DNA of 64,000 nt from NCBI GenBank assembly GCA_035534895.1, contig DATLRC010000021.1, forward strand, positions 140,708-204,707. The letters are read 5' to 3'. The stretch comes from DATLRC01 sp035534895 (GTDB taxonomy: Bacteria > Patescibacteriota > Saccharimonadia > Saccharimonadales > UBA4665). This document shows positions 9,239-16,066 of this stretch, in pieces; the first letter of the stretch is position 1, and each line of letters begins with the position of its first letter. The position numbers and the translations under genes are program-made. The notes beneath the pieces are model-generated. The model made no database searches and had not been told where the DNA came from. It saw nothing but the letters and a program-made list of their open reading frames with translations.

Positions 9239-9823
9239 TTATCCTCCTAATTGGCTTATGGCCACCTGCATATCTTGAGCACTATTGCCATCACCAATGT
9301 CAAAGAAACGTTTCTCAGCCAAACGATAGAATTGTATGGCTATCACTTTATTGCCGAGGCCTGCTTCACTTTCTGCTTGAAGTTGGGCTGAGTTGGCGGT
9401 CGGTTGAACTTCCTCGGCATTTTTAGAGGCAGCGAGAGCCATATTAAAGTTGTTTTGGTTAAGATAAGTTTCCGATAATAATTCGTACAGGTGACCCTTA
9501 ACAGATCGGGCTTTGGTACTACTAATCTCATTATTTAATAGCATCTCAGCCTCAGCAGCCTTACCTTGATATTGTAGACTTGATACCTGGACACCAACAT
9601 TACCTAATGAAGGCAATTTTGGTATTGTACTTTTCTGAGTAGGTTGATAAACCCCTAATAAATAGTATGCCGTTCCAGCCATAACTAAAATAATAAGAGA
9701 TGCTACAATGTAAGGCTTTTTAAAGACAGACTTTATGTGCAAGTTTGCTATATCCTTTGAAACAGACCCTTTACCTTTGGTCAAAACATTTAGCGAAACA
9801 CTTTTTAAATTATTTTTACTCAT
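9239..9823 (-). CDS. Membrane-anchored TPR-like protein
   Basis: I place the start at the ATG giving MSKNNLKSVS; an in-frame TTG lies 54 bases upstream but has no ribosome site. Residues 1-35 are basic, a transmembrane helix spans about 37-58 (YIVASLIILVMAGTAYYLL), and the remainder forms two to three TPR-like helix pairs (GHLYELLSETYLNQNNFNMALAASKNAEEVQP). The stop lies four bases before the TTG start of the large secreted protein. The Shine-Dalgarno of that gene is made by the last two Gly codons, so the two are very likely co-translated. A role in exporting or holding the large protein is an inference. Confidence 0.75.
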   Translation of the reverse strand: MSKNNLKSVSLNVLTKGKGSVSKDIANLHIKSVFKKPYIVASLIILVMAGTAYYLLGVYQPTQKSTIPKLPSLGNVGVQVSSLQYQGKAAEAEMLLNNEISSTKARSVKGHLYELLSETYLNQNNFNMALAASKNAEEVQPTANSAQLQAESEAGLGNKVIAIQFYRLAEKRFFDIGDGNSAQDMQVAISQLGG

Positions 9824-9895
9824 AGCACATTTGATAAGCTTTAGCTTGATAATAACAGAACACAGGGGGACAAACAATAAAGTGAATCCCTAACT

Positions 9896-10069
9896 GTGCC
9901 ACCGAAAGATAAAGGAAAAAGTGGTTATTCTGATGCGTATATTGCAAAGATGCGACGAGAGTCAGATTCAGCGAAAAGAAGTATGGCGTACTTTATTGAT
10001 AAACTTGATTATGGCTACCGACATCAAGAAAAATATACGTGCTATCAGTTTCCTCATAAACTACTCTGA
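9896..10069 (+). CDS. Possible 57-aa ORF or gene remnant beside the YafQ module
   Basis: A GTG-initiated frame runs MPPKDKGKSGYSDAYIAKMR and onward to a TGA. Its first 97 bases lie in the otherwise empty gap after the TPR gene, and its 3' part runs antisense to the end of the toxin gene. There is no ribosome site. The charged, protein-like composition suggests a remnant of a mobile-island gene, but chance cannot be excluded. Confidence 0.15.
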   Translation: MPPKDKGKSGYSDAYIAKMRRESDSAKRSMAYFIDKLDYGYRHQEKYTCYQFPHKLL

Positions 10070-10262
10070 CATCTCCTACTATTGAAAAGGCGCACTTGCC
10101 CTTCATTCTGCCTTTTAAGGCATGATCGTCCAGAAGACTATCGCGTTCGCCTTTCTGAAAAGCTGCAATTCGATTAGCGTATGTATCTCTTAAATTGCGG
10201 TTTGGCAAAATTCGTTTCTTGTAGGATTTATCAAAGTCTTTAGTAAGGCGTATCGGTTTCAT
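9993..10262 (-). CDS. YafQ/RelE-family mRNA interferase toxin
   Basis: This 89-aa basic protein has the RelE/ParE fold pattern: the start IRLTKDFDKSYKK, the central LLDDHALKGRMKG and the end VRVVYEETDSTYIFLDVGSHNQVY. His47 (DHAL) and His84 (GSHN) match the catalytic histidine positions of YafQ, which cuts mRNA on the ribosome. The start overlaps the stop of the antitoxin gene by four bases (ATGA), the normal antitoxin-first arrangement. It appears intact and probably active. Confidence 0.85.
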   Translation of the reverse strand: MKPIRLTKDFDKSYKKRILPNRNLRDTYANRIAAFQKGERDSLLDDHALKGRMKGKCAFSIVGDVRVVYEETDSTYIFLDVGSHNQVYQ

Positions 10263-10546
10263 AACTTATCTAAGTGAGCCATCATTTCTTCTACGGAATG
10301 AAACGGTTTACTTACGTTTTTGCCTTGTTTAGCTTCTTCAGATGCCCTATTGAGCCTTTTAACTGCAGCTGGGCTTGGTTCACCCCAATCGTCATCATCA
10401 AAACTGAGAATGCGACTTTCCGCTTCTGCTTTAGCCCAGACGCGAATATAGGCTTGGGCAGAGTCAAAACCTAGCCGCTTAGCTTTAGCTTCTAGCTGTT
10501 CACGTATAGTCTTATCCATGGGTATGTGAAGTGTGGTAGTGTTCAT
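10259..10546 (-). CDS. DinJ/RelB-type antitoxin
   Basis: The 95-aa product begins MNTTTLHIPMDKTIREQLEA, a ribbon-helix-helix DNA-binding start of the RelB/DinJ kind. A helical stretch follows, then an acidic toxin-binding tail with the FHSVEEMMAHLDKL end often seen in DinJ. I take the ATG ending at 10546 rather than the TTG six bases upstream. A consensus promoter has its -10 only eight bases before this ATG, so the transcript is probably leaderless. The RHH domain would bind its own promoter for autoregulation. Confidence 0.83.
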   Translation of the reverse strand: MNTTTLHIPMDKTIREQLEAKAKRLGFDSAQAYIRVWAKAEAESRILSFDDDDWGEPSPAAVKRLNRASEEAKQGKNVSKPFHSVEEMMAHLDKL

Positions 10547-10554
10547 ATACAATA

Positions 10555-10583
10555 AGTATATTAAAGATATATGTAAATGTCAA
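10555..10583 (-). promoter_or_regulatory. Consensus promoter of the dinJ-yafQ-like module
   Basis: TTGACA (10578-10583), a 17-base spacer, then TATACT (10555-10560) and only eight bases to the ATG. The -35 is perfect and the -10 matches five of six. The predicted start of transcription coincides with the start codon, so a leaderless mRNA is expected. Confidence 0.75.
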
Positions 10584-10617
10584 ACTAAATTAAACCCTAT
10601 CTGTTACAATTAAGAGC

Positions 10618-10766
10618 ATGTCTTCATCTGTTTCGTGTGGCATCGTCAGCTCGCAACCATACCATTCAGTATCACCTTCGACATGCCGGAATTAGACAAG
10701 CAGACTCGTGGTTACCTTCCTGAATACATACAAGAGCTACAAATTACCATTGGTGGTGAAGGGTAA
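10618..10766 (+). pseudogene. Relic carrying a diverged ychF 5' end
   Basis: The first 33 bases encode MSSSVSCGIV, against MSSSISCGIV in the intact ychF at 11597. Twenty-six of the 33 bases agree and most changes are at third codon positions. The sequence just upstream (CTGTTACAATTAAGAGC) also resembles the ychF promoter (CTGTTACTATTTGCAT). After codon 10 the likeness stops and the frame closes at a TAG. A second frame then reads ITFDMPELDKQTRGYLPEYI and onward to TAA at 10764-10766, perhaps the end of another lost gene. The remaining bases up to the VapC-like gene show nothing. Confidence 0.55.
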
Positions 10767-10806
10767 TTCATTGCCACAAACAGCCTGATTAATGGTATAT
10801 AGATAC

Positions 10807-11223
10807 CTAGTGCCATTCGGCAAGAAGAGTAGTTGGCAACAACTCTTTGGTAATTTTTGATAGAGGTATATCGTTCGTTATAAACATATCAACACTTACC
10901 GACATGGCTGTTGCTGTGTGCAAAGCATCTGGCAGCTTAAGCTTTGGGCCGTATTGCTTTCGCAGTTGACCAGCTTTTAAACAAATATCATCGCCTGCCG
11001 GAATAGTTGACAGGTTTTCAATGTGGACAAAGAAACTCTCCAAGTCCAGATTGTTTTTATTAGACGTGCTTACGCTCAGAATTTCACCATATGCAATGGA
11101 AGATGTAATTGCCCGATGTTTACCTTGTGCAATATCACGCACTAACTGTTGGGCGATTGAACTATGCTCCTCGTTTTGTGAAAGAGCGGCAATAAATACG
11201 TTGCTATCAAGAGCAATTAGCAT
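10807..11223 (-). CDS. vapC: VapC-like PIN-domain ribonuclease toxin
   Basis: This PIN-domain toxin has MLIALDSNVFIAAL at the start (first acidic residue), SSIAYGEIL (conserved Glu), LPDALHTATA (third acidic residue) and FITNDIPL (fourth). All four metal-binding acids are present, so it should be an active Mg-dependent RNase. I prefer the ATG at 11223, which gives the family's usual MLIALDSN start. An ATG at 11244 would add seven residues and overlap the antitoxin gene by 13 bases. It is co-transcribed after the antitoxin. Confidence 0.85.
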   Translation of the reverse strand: MLIALDSNVFIAALSQNEEHSSIAQQLVRDIAQGKHRAITSSIAYGEILSVSTSNKNNLDLESFFVHIENLSTIPAGDDICLKAGQLRKQYGPKLKLPDALHTATAMSVSVDMFITNDIPLSKITKELLPTTLLAEWH

Positions 11224-11231
11224 TGCAGTAT

Positions 11232-11477
11232 TTAGTCTTCCCATTCCTTATCACGGATATTGCGTAATTTCGCTGTAGCGTTTTTGGGGAAAGCATGATC
11301 ATATATGCCTAAGAAATCGTCCAGTGTTTTGTCTTTACGGAAAACAATTTCATGTTCGGTAACACTTTCAACTCTGAAGCGTTGGCCAGTCGATTTATCA
11401 AGACCTAGCTTTTTACGAGCTGTTTTTGGTATAACGACCTGGTACTTACTAGATAAGGTTACGACTTGTGTTTTCAT
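11232..11477 (-). CDS. AbrB/MazE-type (SpoVT-AbrB) antitoxin
   Basis: The 81-aa protein starts MKTQVVTLSSKYQVVIPKTA, a classic SpoVT-AbrB swapped-hairpin DNA-binding domain, followed by RKKLGLDKSTGQRFRVES and a C-terminal tail that should block the PIN toxin. I choose the ATG ending at 11477. The upstream TTG in the same frame belongs to the -35 hexamer and cannot be the start. The ATG follows the -10 by seven bases, so the mRNA would be leaderless. Direct GTTTAAC repeats around the promoter are the likely self-binding sites. Confidence 0.85.
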   Translation of the reverse strand: MKTQVVTLSSKYQVVIPKTARKKLGLDKSTGQRFRVESVTEHEIVFRKDKTLDDFLGIYDHAFPKNATAKLRNIRDKEWED

Positions 11478-11479
11478 AT

Positions 11480-11542
11480 GTTTAACTATAGCCAACCGTT
11501 TAACGATTGTCAATAGGTGTTACTTGCAAGAGTCTGTTTAAC
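11480..11542. promoter_or_regulatory. VapBC-type promoter with three GTTTAAC repeats
   Basis: On the minus strand TTGACA (11508-11513), 17 bases, then TATAGT (11485-11490) precede the antitoxin ATG. The heptamer GTTTAAC occurs three times in direct orientation on the plus strand at 11480-11486, 11498-11504 and 11536-11542. The first overlaps the -10 box and the second lies in the spacer. The starts are 18 and 38 bases apart. AbrB-type antitoxins normally repress their own operon, so these are plausible operators. The third copy lies between this promoter and that of ychF. Confidence 0.6.
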
Positions 11543-11596
11543 GTTATTAACCCTTCCCCACTTTTTTAGGACAGGCTGCTCTGTTACTATTTGCAT

Positions 11597-12685
11597 ATGT
11601 CATCATCTATCTCCTGCGGCATTGTTGGCTTGCCGAACGTTGGCAAATCAACGTTATTTAATGTCTTGACCGGAAGCAATATACTGGCTGCCAACTACCC
11701 TTTTGCCACAATTGAGCCTAATACCGGTACAGTACCGGTGCCCGACGAACGTCTTGCTAAGTTAGCCGCTCTTTATAAAACAACTCGGATCATTCCGGCA
11801 ACAGTAACCTTTGTGGACATCGCCGGATTAGTGGCTGGTGCTAGTAAGGGAGAGGGTTTAGGGAATCAATTCTTGGGTCATATCCGATCCACGAACACTA
11901 TTATTCAAGTGGTACGAGCTTTTGATGACTCAAGCGTTATACATGTTGACACAATCTATGACCCAGCCAAAGATATAGATGTTATCAATACCGAGCTAGT
12001 TCTAGCTGACCTGCAAACACTATCCAAACGACTGCCAAAACTCCAGAAAGAAGCGCGAGCTGACATAAAACTTCAACCGGTACTAGAAACCTATTTGCAA
12101 GCGAATAAATTGTTAGACGGTGGAGATCCACTCTGGAAATATTCTAATATTGATTCTGAGTCCTTGGCAGATTTGCGGTTGTTAACTATGAAGCCAGTTA
12201 TTTATTTATTTAATCTTGGCGAAGACAAGTTAAGTGATGAAAGTCTCAAGCACAAATTAAAGCAAATGGTTGCTCCCGCCGAAGCGCTATTTGTCTGTGC
12301 GAAATTAGAAGATGAGCTTAAAGATCTTGACAACATTGATGCGGCCGAACTGCTTATGAGTTATGGTCAAACTGAATCAGGCTTAATACAGCTTATCAAT
12401 GTCGCCTACCAAACACTGCATCTCCAAAGCTTTTTGACAGCCGGGGAAAAAGAAGTTAGAGCCTGGACTATACCCCGTGGTACGACTGCCCCACAAGCAG
12501 CTGGAGTTATTCATGGAGACTTCGAACGCGGCTTCATCGCTGCAGAAATCGTAAACTATCAAGACCTTCTAGCAGCCGGTTCACTGTCTGCAGCCAAGCG
12601 GGTTGGCAAAGTTCGAACCGAAGGAAAGAGTTATATTATGCAACCAGATGATGTAGTTGAGTTTCGCTTTAACGTTAGTAAATAA
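11597..12685 (+). CDS. ychF: YchF/OLA1-family ribosome-associated ATPase
   Basis: This is a universal P-loop NTPase of the Obg group that prefers ATP and binds ribosomes. It has G1 GLPNVGKS near residues 11-18, the switch region FATIEPNTGTV, G3 DIAGLVAGASKGEGLGNQFL and a non-canonical G4 (NLGE) in place of NKxD, as is normal for YchF. The C-terminal TGS domain (WTIPRGTTAPQAAGVIHGDFERGFIAAE) is complete. At 362 aa the length is standard. The ATG at 11597 is used instead of the TTG at 11591, because TACTAT (11585-11590) six bases before it is a better -10 box than the region is a leader. The 3' end overlaps the convergent PH-like gene by 11 bases. Confidence 0.95.
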   Translation: MSSSISCGIVGLPNVGKSTLFNVLTGSNILAANYPFATIEPNTGTVPVPDERLAKLAALYKTTRIIPATVTFVDIAGLVAGASKGEGLGNQFLGHIRSTNTIIQVVRAFDDSSVIHVDTIYDPAKDIDVINTELVLADLQTLSKRLPKLQKEARADIKLQPVLETYLQANKLLDGGDPLWKYSNIDSESLADLRLLTMKPVIYLFNLGEDKLSDESLKHKLKQMVAPAEALFVCAKLEDELKDLDNIDAAELLMSYGQTESGLIQLINVAYQTLHLQSFLTAGEKEVRAWTIPRGTTAPQAAGVIHGDFERGFIAAEIVNYQDLLAAGSLSAAKRVGKVRTEGKSYIMQPDDVVEFRFNVSK

Positions 12686-13721
12686 GCTGGTTGTAGCTAT
12701 ACTGATCAGTAACTTTTGGCGTAGGGTTGACTTGGCTGTGAGCATGAAACGAGGGTCTACCGAACTTGCGATTGCGAAGCATCATCGGCAACTTTGCATA
12801 GGCAATCCTCATGGCATTTACCTCTAGATCTTTTGCCATTTGCCCATCATACGAAGCCGTATTATTAAGTCCTTGGTTCTGTAATAAATCTGTCGGTGCT
12901 TTTTCGTCGATTGCTGCTATTTTGCTAGTCTGCTTCAAGTTTAGCGCTCTACCAAAGACTTCTTTCATGCCTTCGGCGTAAAGCTCATCTGCCGGAACGG
13001 TATTAGTCATTATTGGTTGACCAGCTAGAGGAGATTCGGCTGCCGGTATGTTAGGCTCAGGAACTTTAGCACTTAATTCCGGTATTTTATGACCAGTTTG
13101 TTGTTTATACTCTTGTAGTAAGCTTTGTGTAAACAAATAGTCAGCAACTTCTGGGCTTGGACGTGGTGGTGCTACCGCTTGAAGTTTCGTTGCTTCAACT
13201 TGGCCAGTCTGCTGCAGGCGTTGTTGTAGCTCGAGTTGATAATTATGCTGAGCAACTAGGTAAGTTTGTAGCTGTTGATTAATTTGTTCAAGGTGTTGTT
13301 TCTGCCCCTCAGCATGATAGTTTTGTTGTTGTTTAATCTCTGACATTCGGTTTTGGACATGTCCAATTAGCTTGCGAAGTCGTGGTTGATTGTAGCTGGT
13401 AAATTTTAATATTTTATTTCCAGCACTAATTGTTATATGTGCGCCAAATAATCTGTGGCTGTAGTCGATTTCGTTAATCATATCAAATCGTAAATCTTCA
13501 ACTGTTAGGTATTTAAGTGGTTTTTTGTCAACCAACAGAACTCTTATGTCGGTAGAGACCAATAAGGCGAATCCGCCTTCGTACATACCGTTAACACATT
13601 CGTATATCTTTTCTTCTGGTAGCAAGATATGTGGTAATTCACCGCATTCTGCTCTGCCCCATGCATGGTAATTAAATTTAAGGCGCTTGAACTGGGCTTC
13701 CACGCTTTTTGCGTCGACCAT
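12675..13721 (-). CDS. PH-like domain protein with Gln-rich coiled coil
   Basis: The first 130 residues (LPEEKIYECVNGMYEGGFALLVSTDIRVLLVDKKPLKYLTVEDLRFDMINEIDY) look like a bacterial PH domain of the YokE/SHOCT-partner type. A Gln-rich coiled coil follows at about 130-190, then a Pro-rich disordered region and a basic C-terminus (MLRNRKFGRPSFHAH). No transmembrane helix or catalytic motif is visible. GGAGG seven bases before the ATG supports this start over the adjacent TTG. The role is unknown; scaffold or membrane-surface binding is a guess from the domain type. Confidence 0.72.
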   Translation of the reverse strand: MVDAKSVEAQFKRLKFNYHAWGRAECGELPHILLPEEKIYECVNGMYEGGFALLVSTDIRVLLVDKKPLKYLTVEDLRFDMINEIDYSHRLFGAHITISAGNKILKFTSYNQPRLRKLIGHVQNRMSEIKQQQNYHAEGQKQHLEQINQQLQTYLVAQHNYQLELQQRLQQTGQVEATKLQAVAPPRPSPEVADYLFTQSLLQEYKQQTGHKIPELSAKVPEPNIPAAESPLAGQPIMTNTVPADELYAEGMKEVFGRALNLKQTSKIAAIDEKAPTDLLQNQGLNNTASYDGQMAKDLEVNAMRIAYAKLPMMLRNRKFGRPSFHAHSQVNPTPKVTDQYSYNQLIY

Positions 13722-13794
13722 CAAATTACCTCCTTTATTTAAATCTACCTAAGAAACATAGTAATGGTGTTGGCCGAAAGAGACCGTAAGAATA

Positions 13795-13823
13795 CTCACT
13801 AACAATGTGAGATTTTTGTCACA
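13795..13823. promoter_or_regulatory. Overlapping inverted repeats upstream of the Crp/Fnr gene
   Basis: CTCACTAACAATGTGAG (13795-13811) is an inverted repeat with a seven-base centre. It shares its right arm with a second repeat, TGTGA-N8-TCACA (13806-13823). The TGTGA/TCACA arms are those recognised by Crp/Fnr proteins with an RE..SR recognition helix. The site lies about 60-90 bases before the regulator's start codon, so autoregulation is plausible. Confidence 0.5.
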
Positions 13824-13881
13824 AAATATAAGATTGATAATAAAACTTGCTTTATTGGTCGCTTTGGGCATAAATTAGAGT

Positions 13882-14535
13882 ATGTTGTCTACCATCAAGC
13901 AGACAGCCAAGTTGGTGGAAGTATTTCGAGATGGTGGCGTAAGACAAACTTGGAATAAAGGAGACTATGTTATCCGTCCCGGCGAAGCCCCGCCGGGTGT
14001 TTTTTATATAGAGCATGGACTGGTAAAAGCTTATGACATTACCAAATATGGTGAAGAAAACTTACTTATTATCCGTAAGGAAGAAGAGATCTTCCCACTC
14101 ATATGGGCACTGACTGGCCAGGAAAGAAGTGTTATTTATCAGGTCTTGGCACCGACTTCAACTTGGCAAATTAGCTTCGATAGTTTTCAAAAATATCTTT
14201 TGAGTCATCCATCTGCACTGGCACCCGTACTAGATATGACAGTTGAGATGTACCGTTTACATAGCGAGCGTATTTTAAATCTGGAATACCGATCAGTAAG
14301 GGAGCGGATTATCTCATTTTTATTAACTATGGCCGTTCGCTTCGGTAAAGAGACCGAGGACGGATTGATAATTAGTGCTCCCTTGCGACACCAAGATATA
14401 GCAAGTTCGGTCAATGCCACCAGGGAAACTACTAGTCGAGAGCTGGCAGTTTTAGAGCGTAAAGGATTGTTGCGCAACCGCCAATCACTTATTTTACTTA
14501 AAGATATTGCTGGGCTACGCAAACATATCAATTAG
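13882..14535 (+). CDS. Crp/Fnr-family transcriptional regulator
   Basis: Residues 1-115 form a cyclic-nucleotide-binding-type beta barrel (WNKGDYVIRPGEAPPGVFYIEHGLVKAY). The dimer helix spans about 120-145. The C-terminal winged helix has ISAPLRHQDIASSVNATRETTSRELAVLERKGLL, whose recognition helix carries RE(T)TSR, close to the RExxxR core of Crp. The phosphate-binding cassette residues of true cAMP receptors (GExAL..R) are not evident, and no cysteines for an Fnr iron-sulfur cluster are present, so the effector is unknown. The gene has no Shine-Dalgarno and an AT-rich CATAAATT about six bases before ATG. Confidence 0.9.
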   Translation: MLSTIKQTAKLVEVFRDGGVRQTWNKGDYVIRPGEAPPGVFYIEHGLVKAYDITKYGEENLLIIRKEEEIFPLIWALTGQERSVIYQVLAPTSTWQISFDSFQKYLLSHPSALAPVLDMTVEMYRLHSERILNLEYRSVRERIISFLLTMAVRFGKETEDGLIISAPLRHQDIASSVNATRETTSRELAVLERKGLLRNRQSLILLKDIAGLRKHIN

Positions 14536-14550
14536 TTTTGACTAATTGAT
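14527..14550. terminator. Bidirectional stem-loop between convergent genes
   Basis: ATCAATTAGT-TTTG-ACTAATTGAT is a perfect ten-base-pair inverted repeat with a four-base loop followed by TTTT. It contains the stop codon of the Crp/Fnr gene and lies just beyond the stop of the convergent phosphoribosyltransferase-like gene. The stem is AT-rich, so the strength is uncertain, but its position fits a shared terminator. Confidence 0.55.
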
Positions 14551-14555
14551 TTTAG

Positions 14556-15212
14556 TTACTTCCAGTGAAGAATAATATTTTTAAGCGTTCGAACAATAGT
14601 CTGATGGGTTGGCACATCTTGCTTATCATAATAATGATTGGTATCAATGTAGTTCTCAACGACACTTTGGCAATATATCTCATCAGCTAATAAATGCATC
14701 CTGTCGACTGCCGAGACACTGGCCAGCGGTACAGCAATAATCAATTTTTCAAAAGCAATCGGCTTTAGAAATTCACTAGCCATATCTAGTAAAAAGCCGT
14801 CTTTTAAGCCATCGGCCACTAAAATAATATTATGACCTTTGAGCAAATCCCGACTTATAAGTCCACCTCCTCCGAGTAATTGATTCATTTCGTGAAGACG
14901 AGTAAATTTCTCTTGCTCAATATAATTTCTGTATTCACCGACGATTTCATCTATTTCACTGGGAGCATAGGCACTATTATATGAGAAATCTCCTTGAGCC
15001 GTAATCCCACCAATGGCATTTGGTTCACGAGGAAGCATAATTTCCTGACTAACCAGCATCGTTAAGACACAGTGCAGCTGCATGGCGATTTGGGCACCAA
15101 CCATAACTCCACCGTCATTGAGGGCTACGACAGCACAGTTTTCATAGCGATACTTCAGTAACAATTGTGAAGCCAGCATCCGCCCAGCTTGCAATCTCGA
15201 AGAAAAGTACAT
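14556..15212 (-). CDS. Phosphoribosyltransferase-domain protein
   Basis: The 218-aa sequence has the type I PRTase layout: CAVVALNDGGVMVGAQIAMQL at the start and IILVADGLKDGFLLDMA where the PRPP loop (normally V(V/I)DDGIxTG) belongs, followed by KLIIAVPLASVSAVDRM. The loop has A-D-G-L-K-D-G in place of D-D-G-x-x-T-G, so PRPP binding may be altered or lost. Related proteins are often fused to or near erythromycin-esterase or dienelactone hydrolase genes, which I do not see here. It follows tlyA by 21 bases on the same strand. The substrate is unknown. Confidence 0.75.
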   Translation of the reverse strand: MYFSSRLQAGRMLASQLLLKYRYENCAVVALNDGGVMVGAQIAMQLHCVLTMLVSQEIMLPREPNAIGGITAQGDFSYNSAYAPSEIDEIVGEYRNYIEQEKFTRLHEMNQLLGGGGLISRDLLKGHNIILVADGLKDGFLLDMASEFLKPIAFEKLIIAVPLASVSAVDRMHLLADEIYCQSVVENYIDTNHYYDKQDVPTHQTIVRTLKNIILHWK

Positions 15213-15233
15213 AAGCGTAGTTTAGCATTGCGT

Positions 15234-15956
15234 TTACGCTTTGCGTAAGAGATAAAACCGTTCCTGATTTCCCTTTTCGCCTTTAACTGATGAATCAGCT
15301 TTATTAAGAATGATAGTCCGCTGTTGGACCCAGACCTCAAAATCCTTTAGAATCCCCCGTCGAAGGTGGTCATTTTTAATAACCCCCTTGTGCTTCATTG
15401 TGTTATCTTGAGCCTCAAACTGGGGTTTTACCATAACCGACACTAAAGTATCTCGAGAAACTAATCTTAAGATATTTGGTAGAACCTGTCGCAAAGAAAT
15501 AAATGATACATCAACCAGAACAAGATCAAAAATCTGCTTGATTTTAAAGTCACGGATATCTGTTTTTTCAAATAATTCTATTCGTGGATCATCTAGCAAA
15601 CTTGGATGCAGCTGGTGGCTGCCAACATCTACAGCAATGACCTTTTTGGCACCATGCTTTAGTGCAAAATCTGTAAAACCACCGGTGCTACTACCAACGT
15701 CTAAAATAATTTTGTCTTTGAAGTCTAGCTTTAATTGGTTGGCAACGCTGGCTAATTTTAAGCCTCCTCGGCTGACAAATTGCTCCTCGGCGATAAGTTG
15801 AATCTTAGCTTGGCTATTAACCAAAAACCCTGGTTTATTAGCTACCTGGCCGTTAACCAGCACCATGCCGAGCTTAATATAACTCTCTGCTTGGCTGCGA
15901 GTTCTGACTAACTCCATCTTGACCAACATTAGGTCTAGCCTTGTCTTACTGCTCAC
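15234..15956 (-). CDS. tlyA: TlyA-family rRNA 2'-O-methyltransferase
   Basis: An S4 RNA-binding domain (residues about 5-65: TRLDLMLVKMELVRTRSQAESYIKLGMVLVNGQ) is followed by the linker VSRGGLKLA and an FtsJ-type SAM methyltransferase with motif I LDVGSSTGGFTDFAL and VLVDVSFISLRQVLP. This is the TlyA/YqxC architecture, which methylates cytidines in 16S and 23S rRNA. At 240 aa it is slightly short but complete. The start is GTG, supported by AAGGA eight bases before it. It lies about 110 bases downstream of efp. Confidence 0.92.
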   Translation of the reverse strand: MSSKTRLDLMLVKMELVRTRSQAESYIKLGMVLVNGQVANKPGFLVNSQAKIQLIAEEQFVSRGGLKLASVANQLKLDFKDKIILDVGSSTGGFTDFALKHGAKKVIAVDVGSHQLHPSLLDDPRIELFEKTDIRDFKIKQIFDLVLVDVSFISLRQVLPNILRLVSRDTLVSVMVKPQFEAQDNTMKHKGVIKNDHLRRGILKDFEVWVQQRTIILNKADSSVKGEKGNQERFYLLRKA

Positions 15957-16066
15957 AAGATAATCCTTCTATTGCTTTCATATTAATCGCTATACCAACA
16001 ATTTAGGCTATCTAAAACGTACTCGCTTATCCAAAACTTTTTAAATTAGTTTTGACTCGCCTCAAT

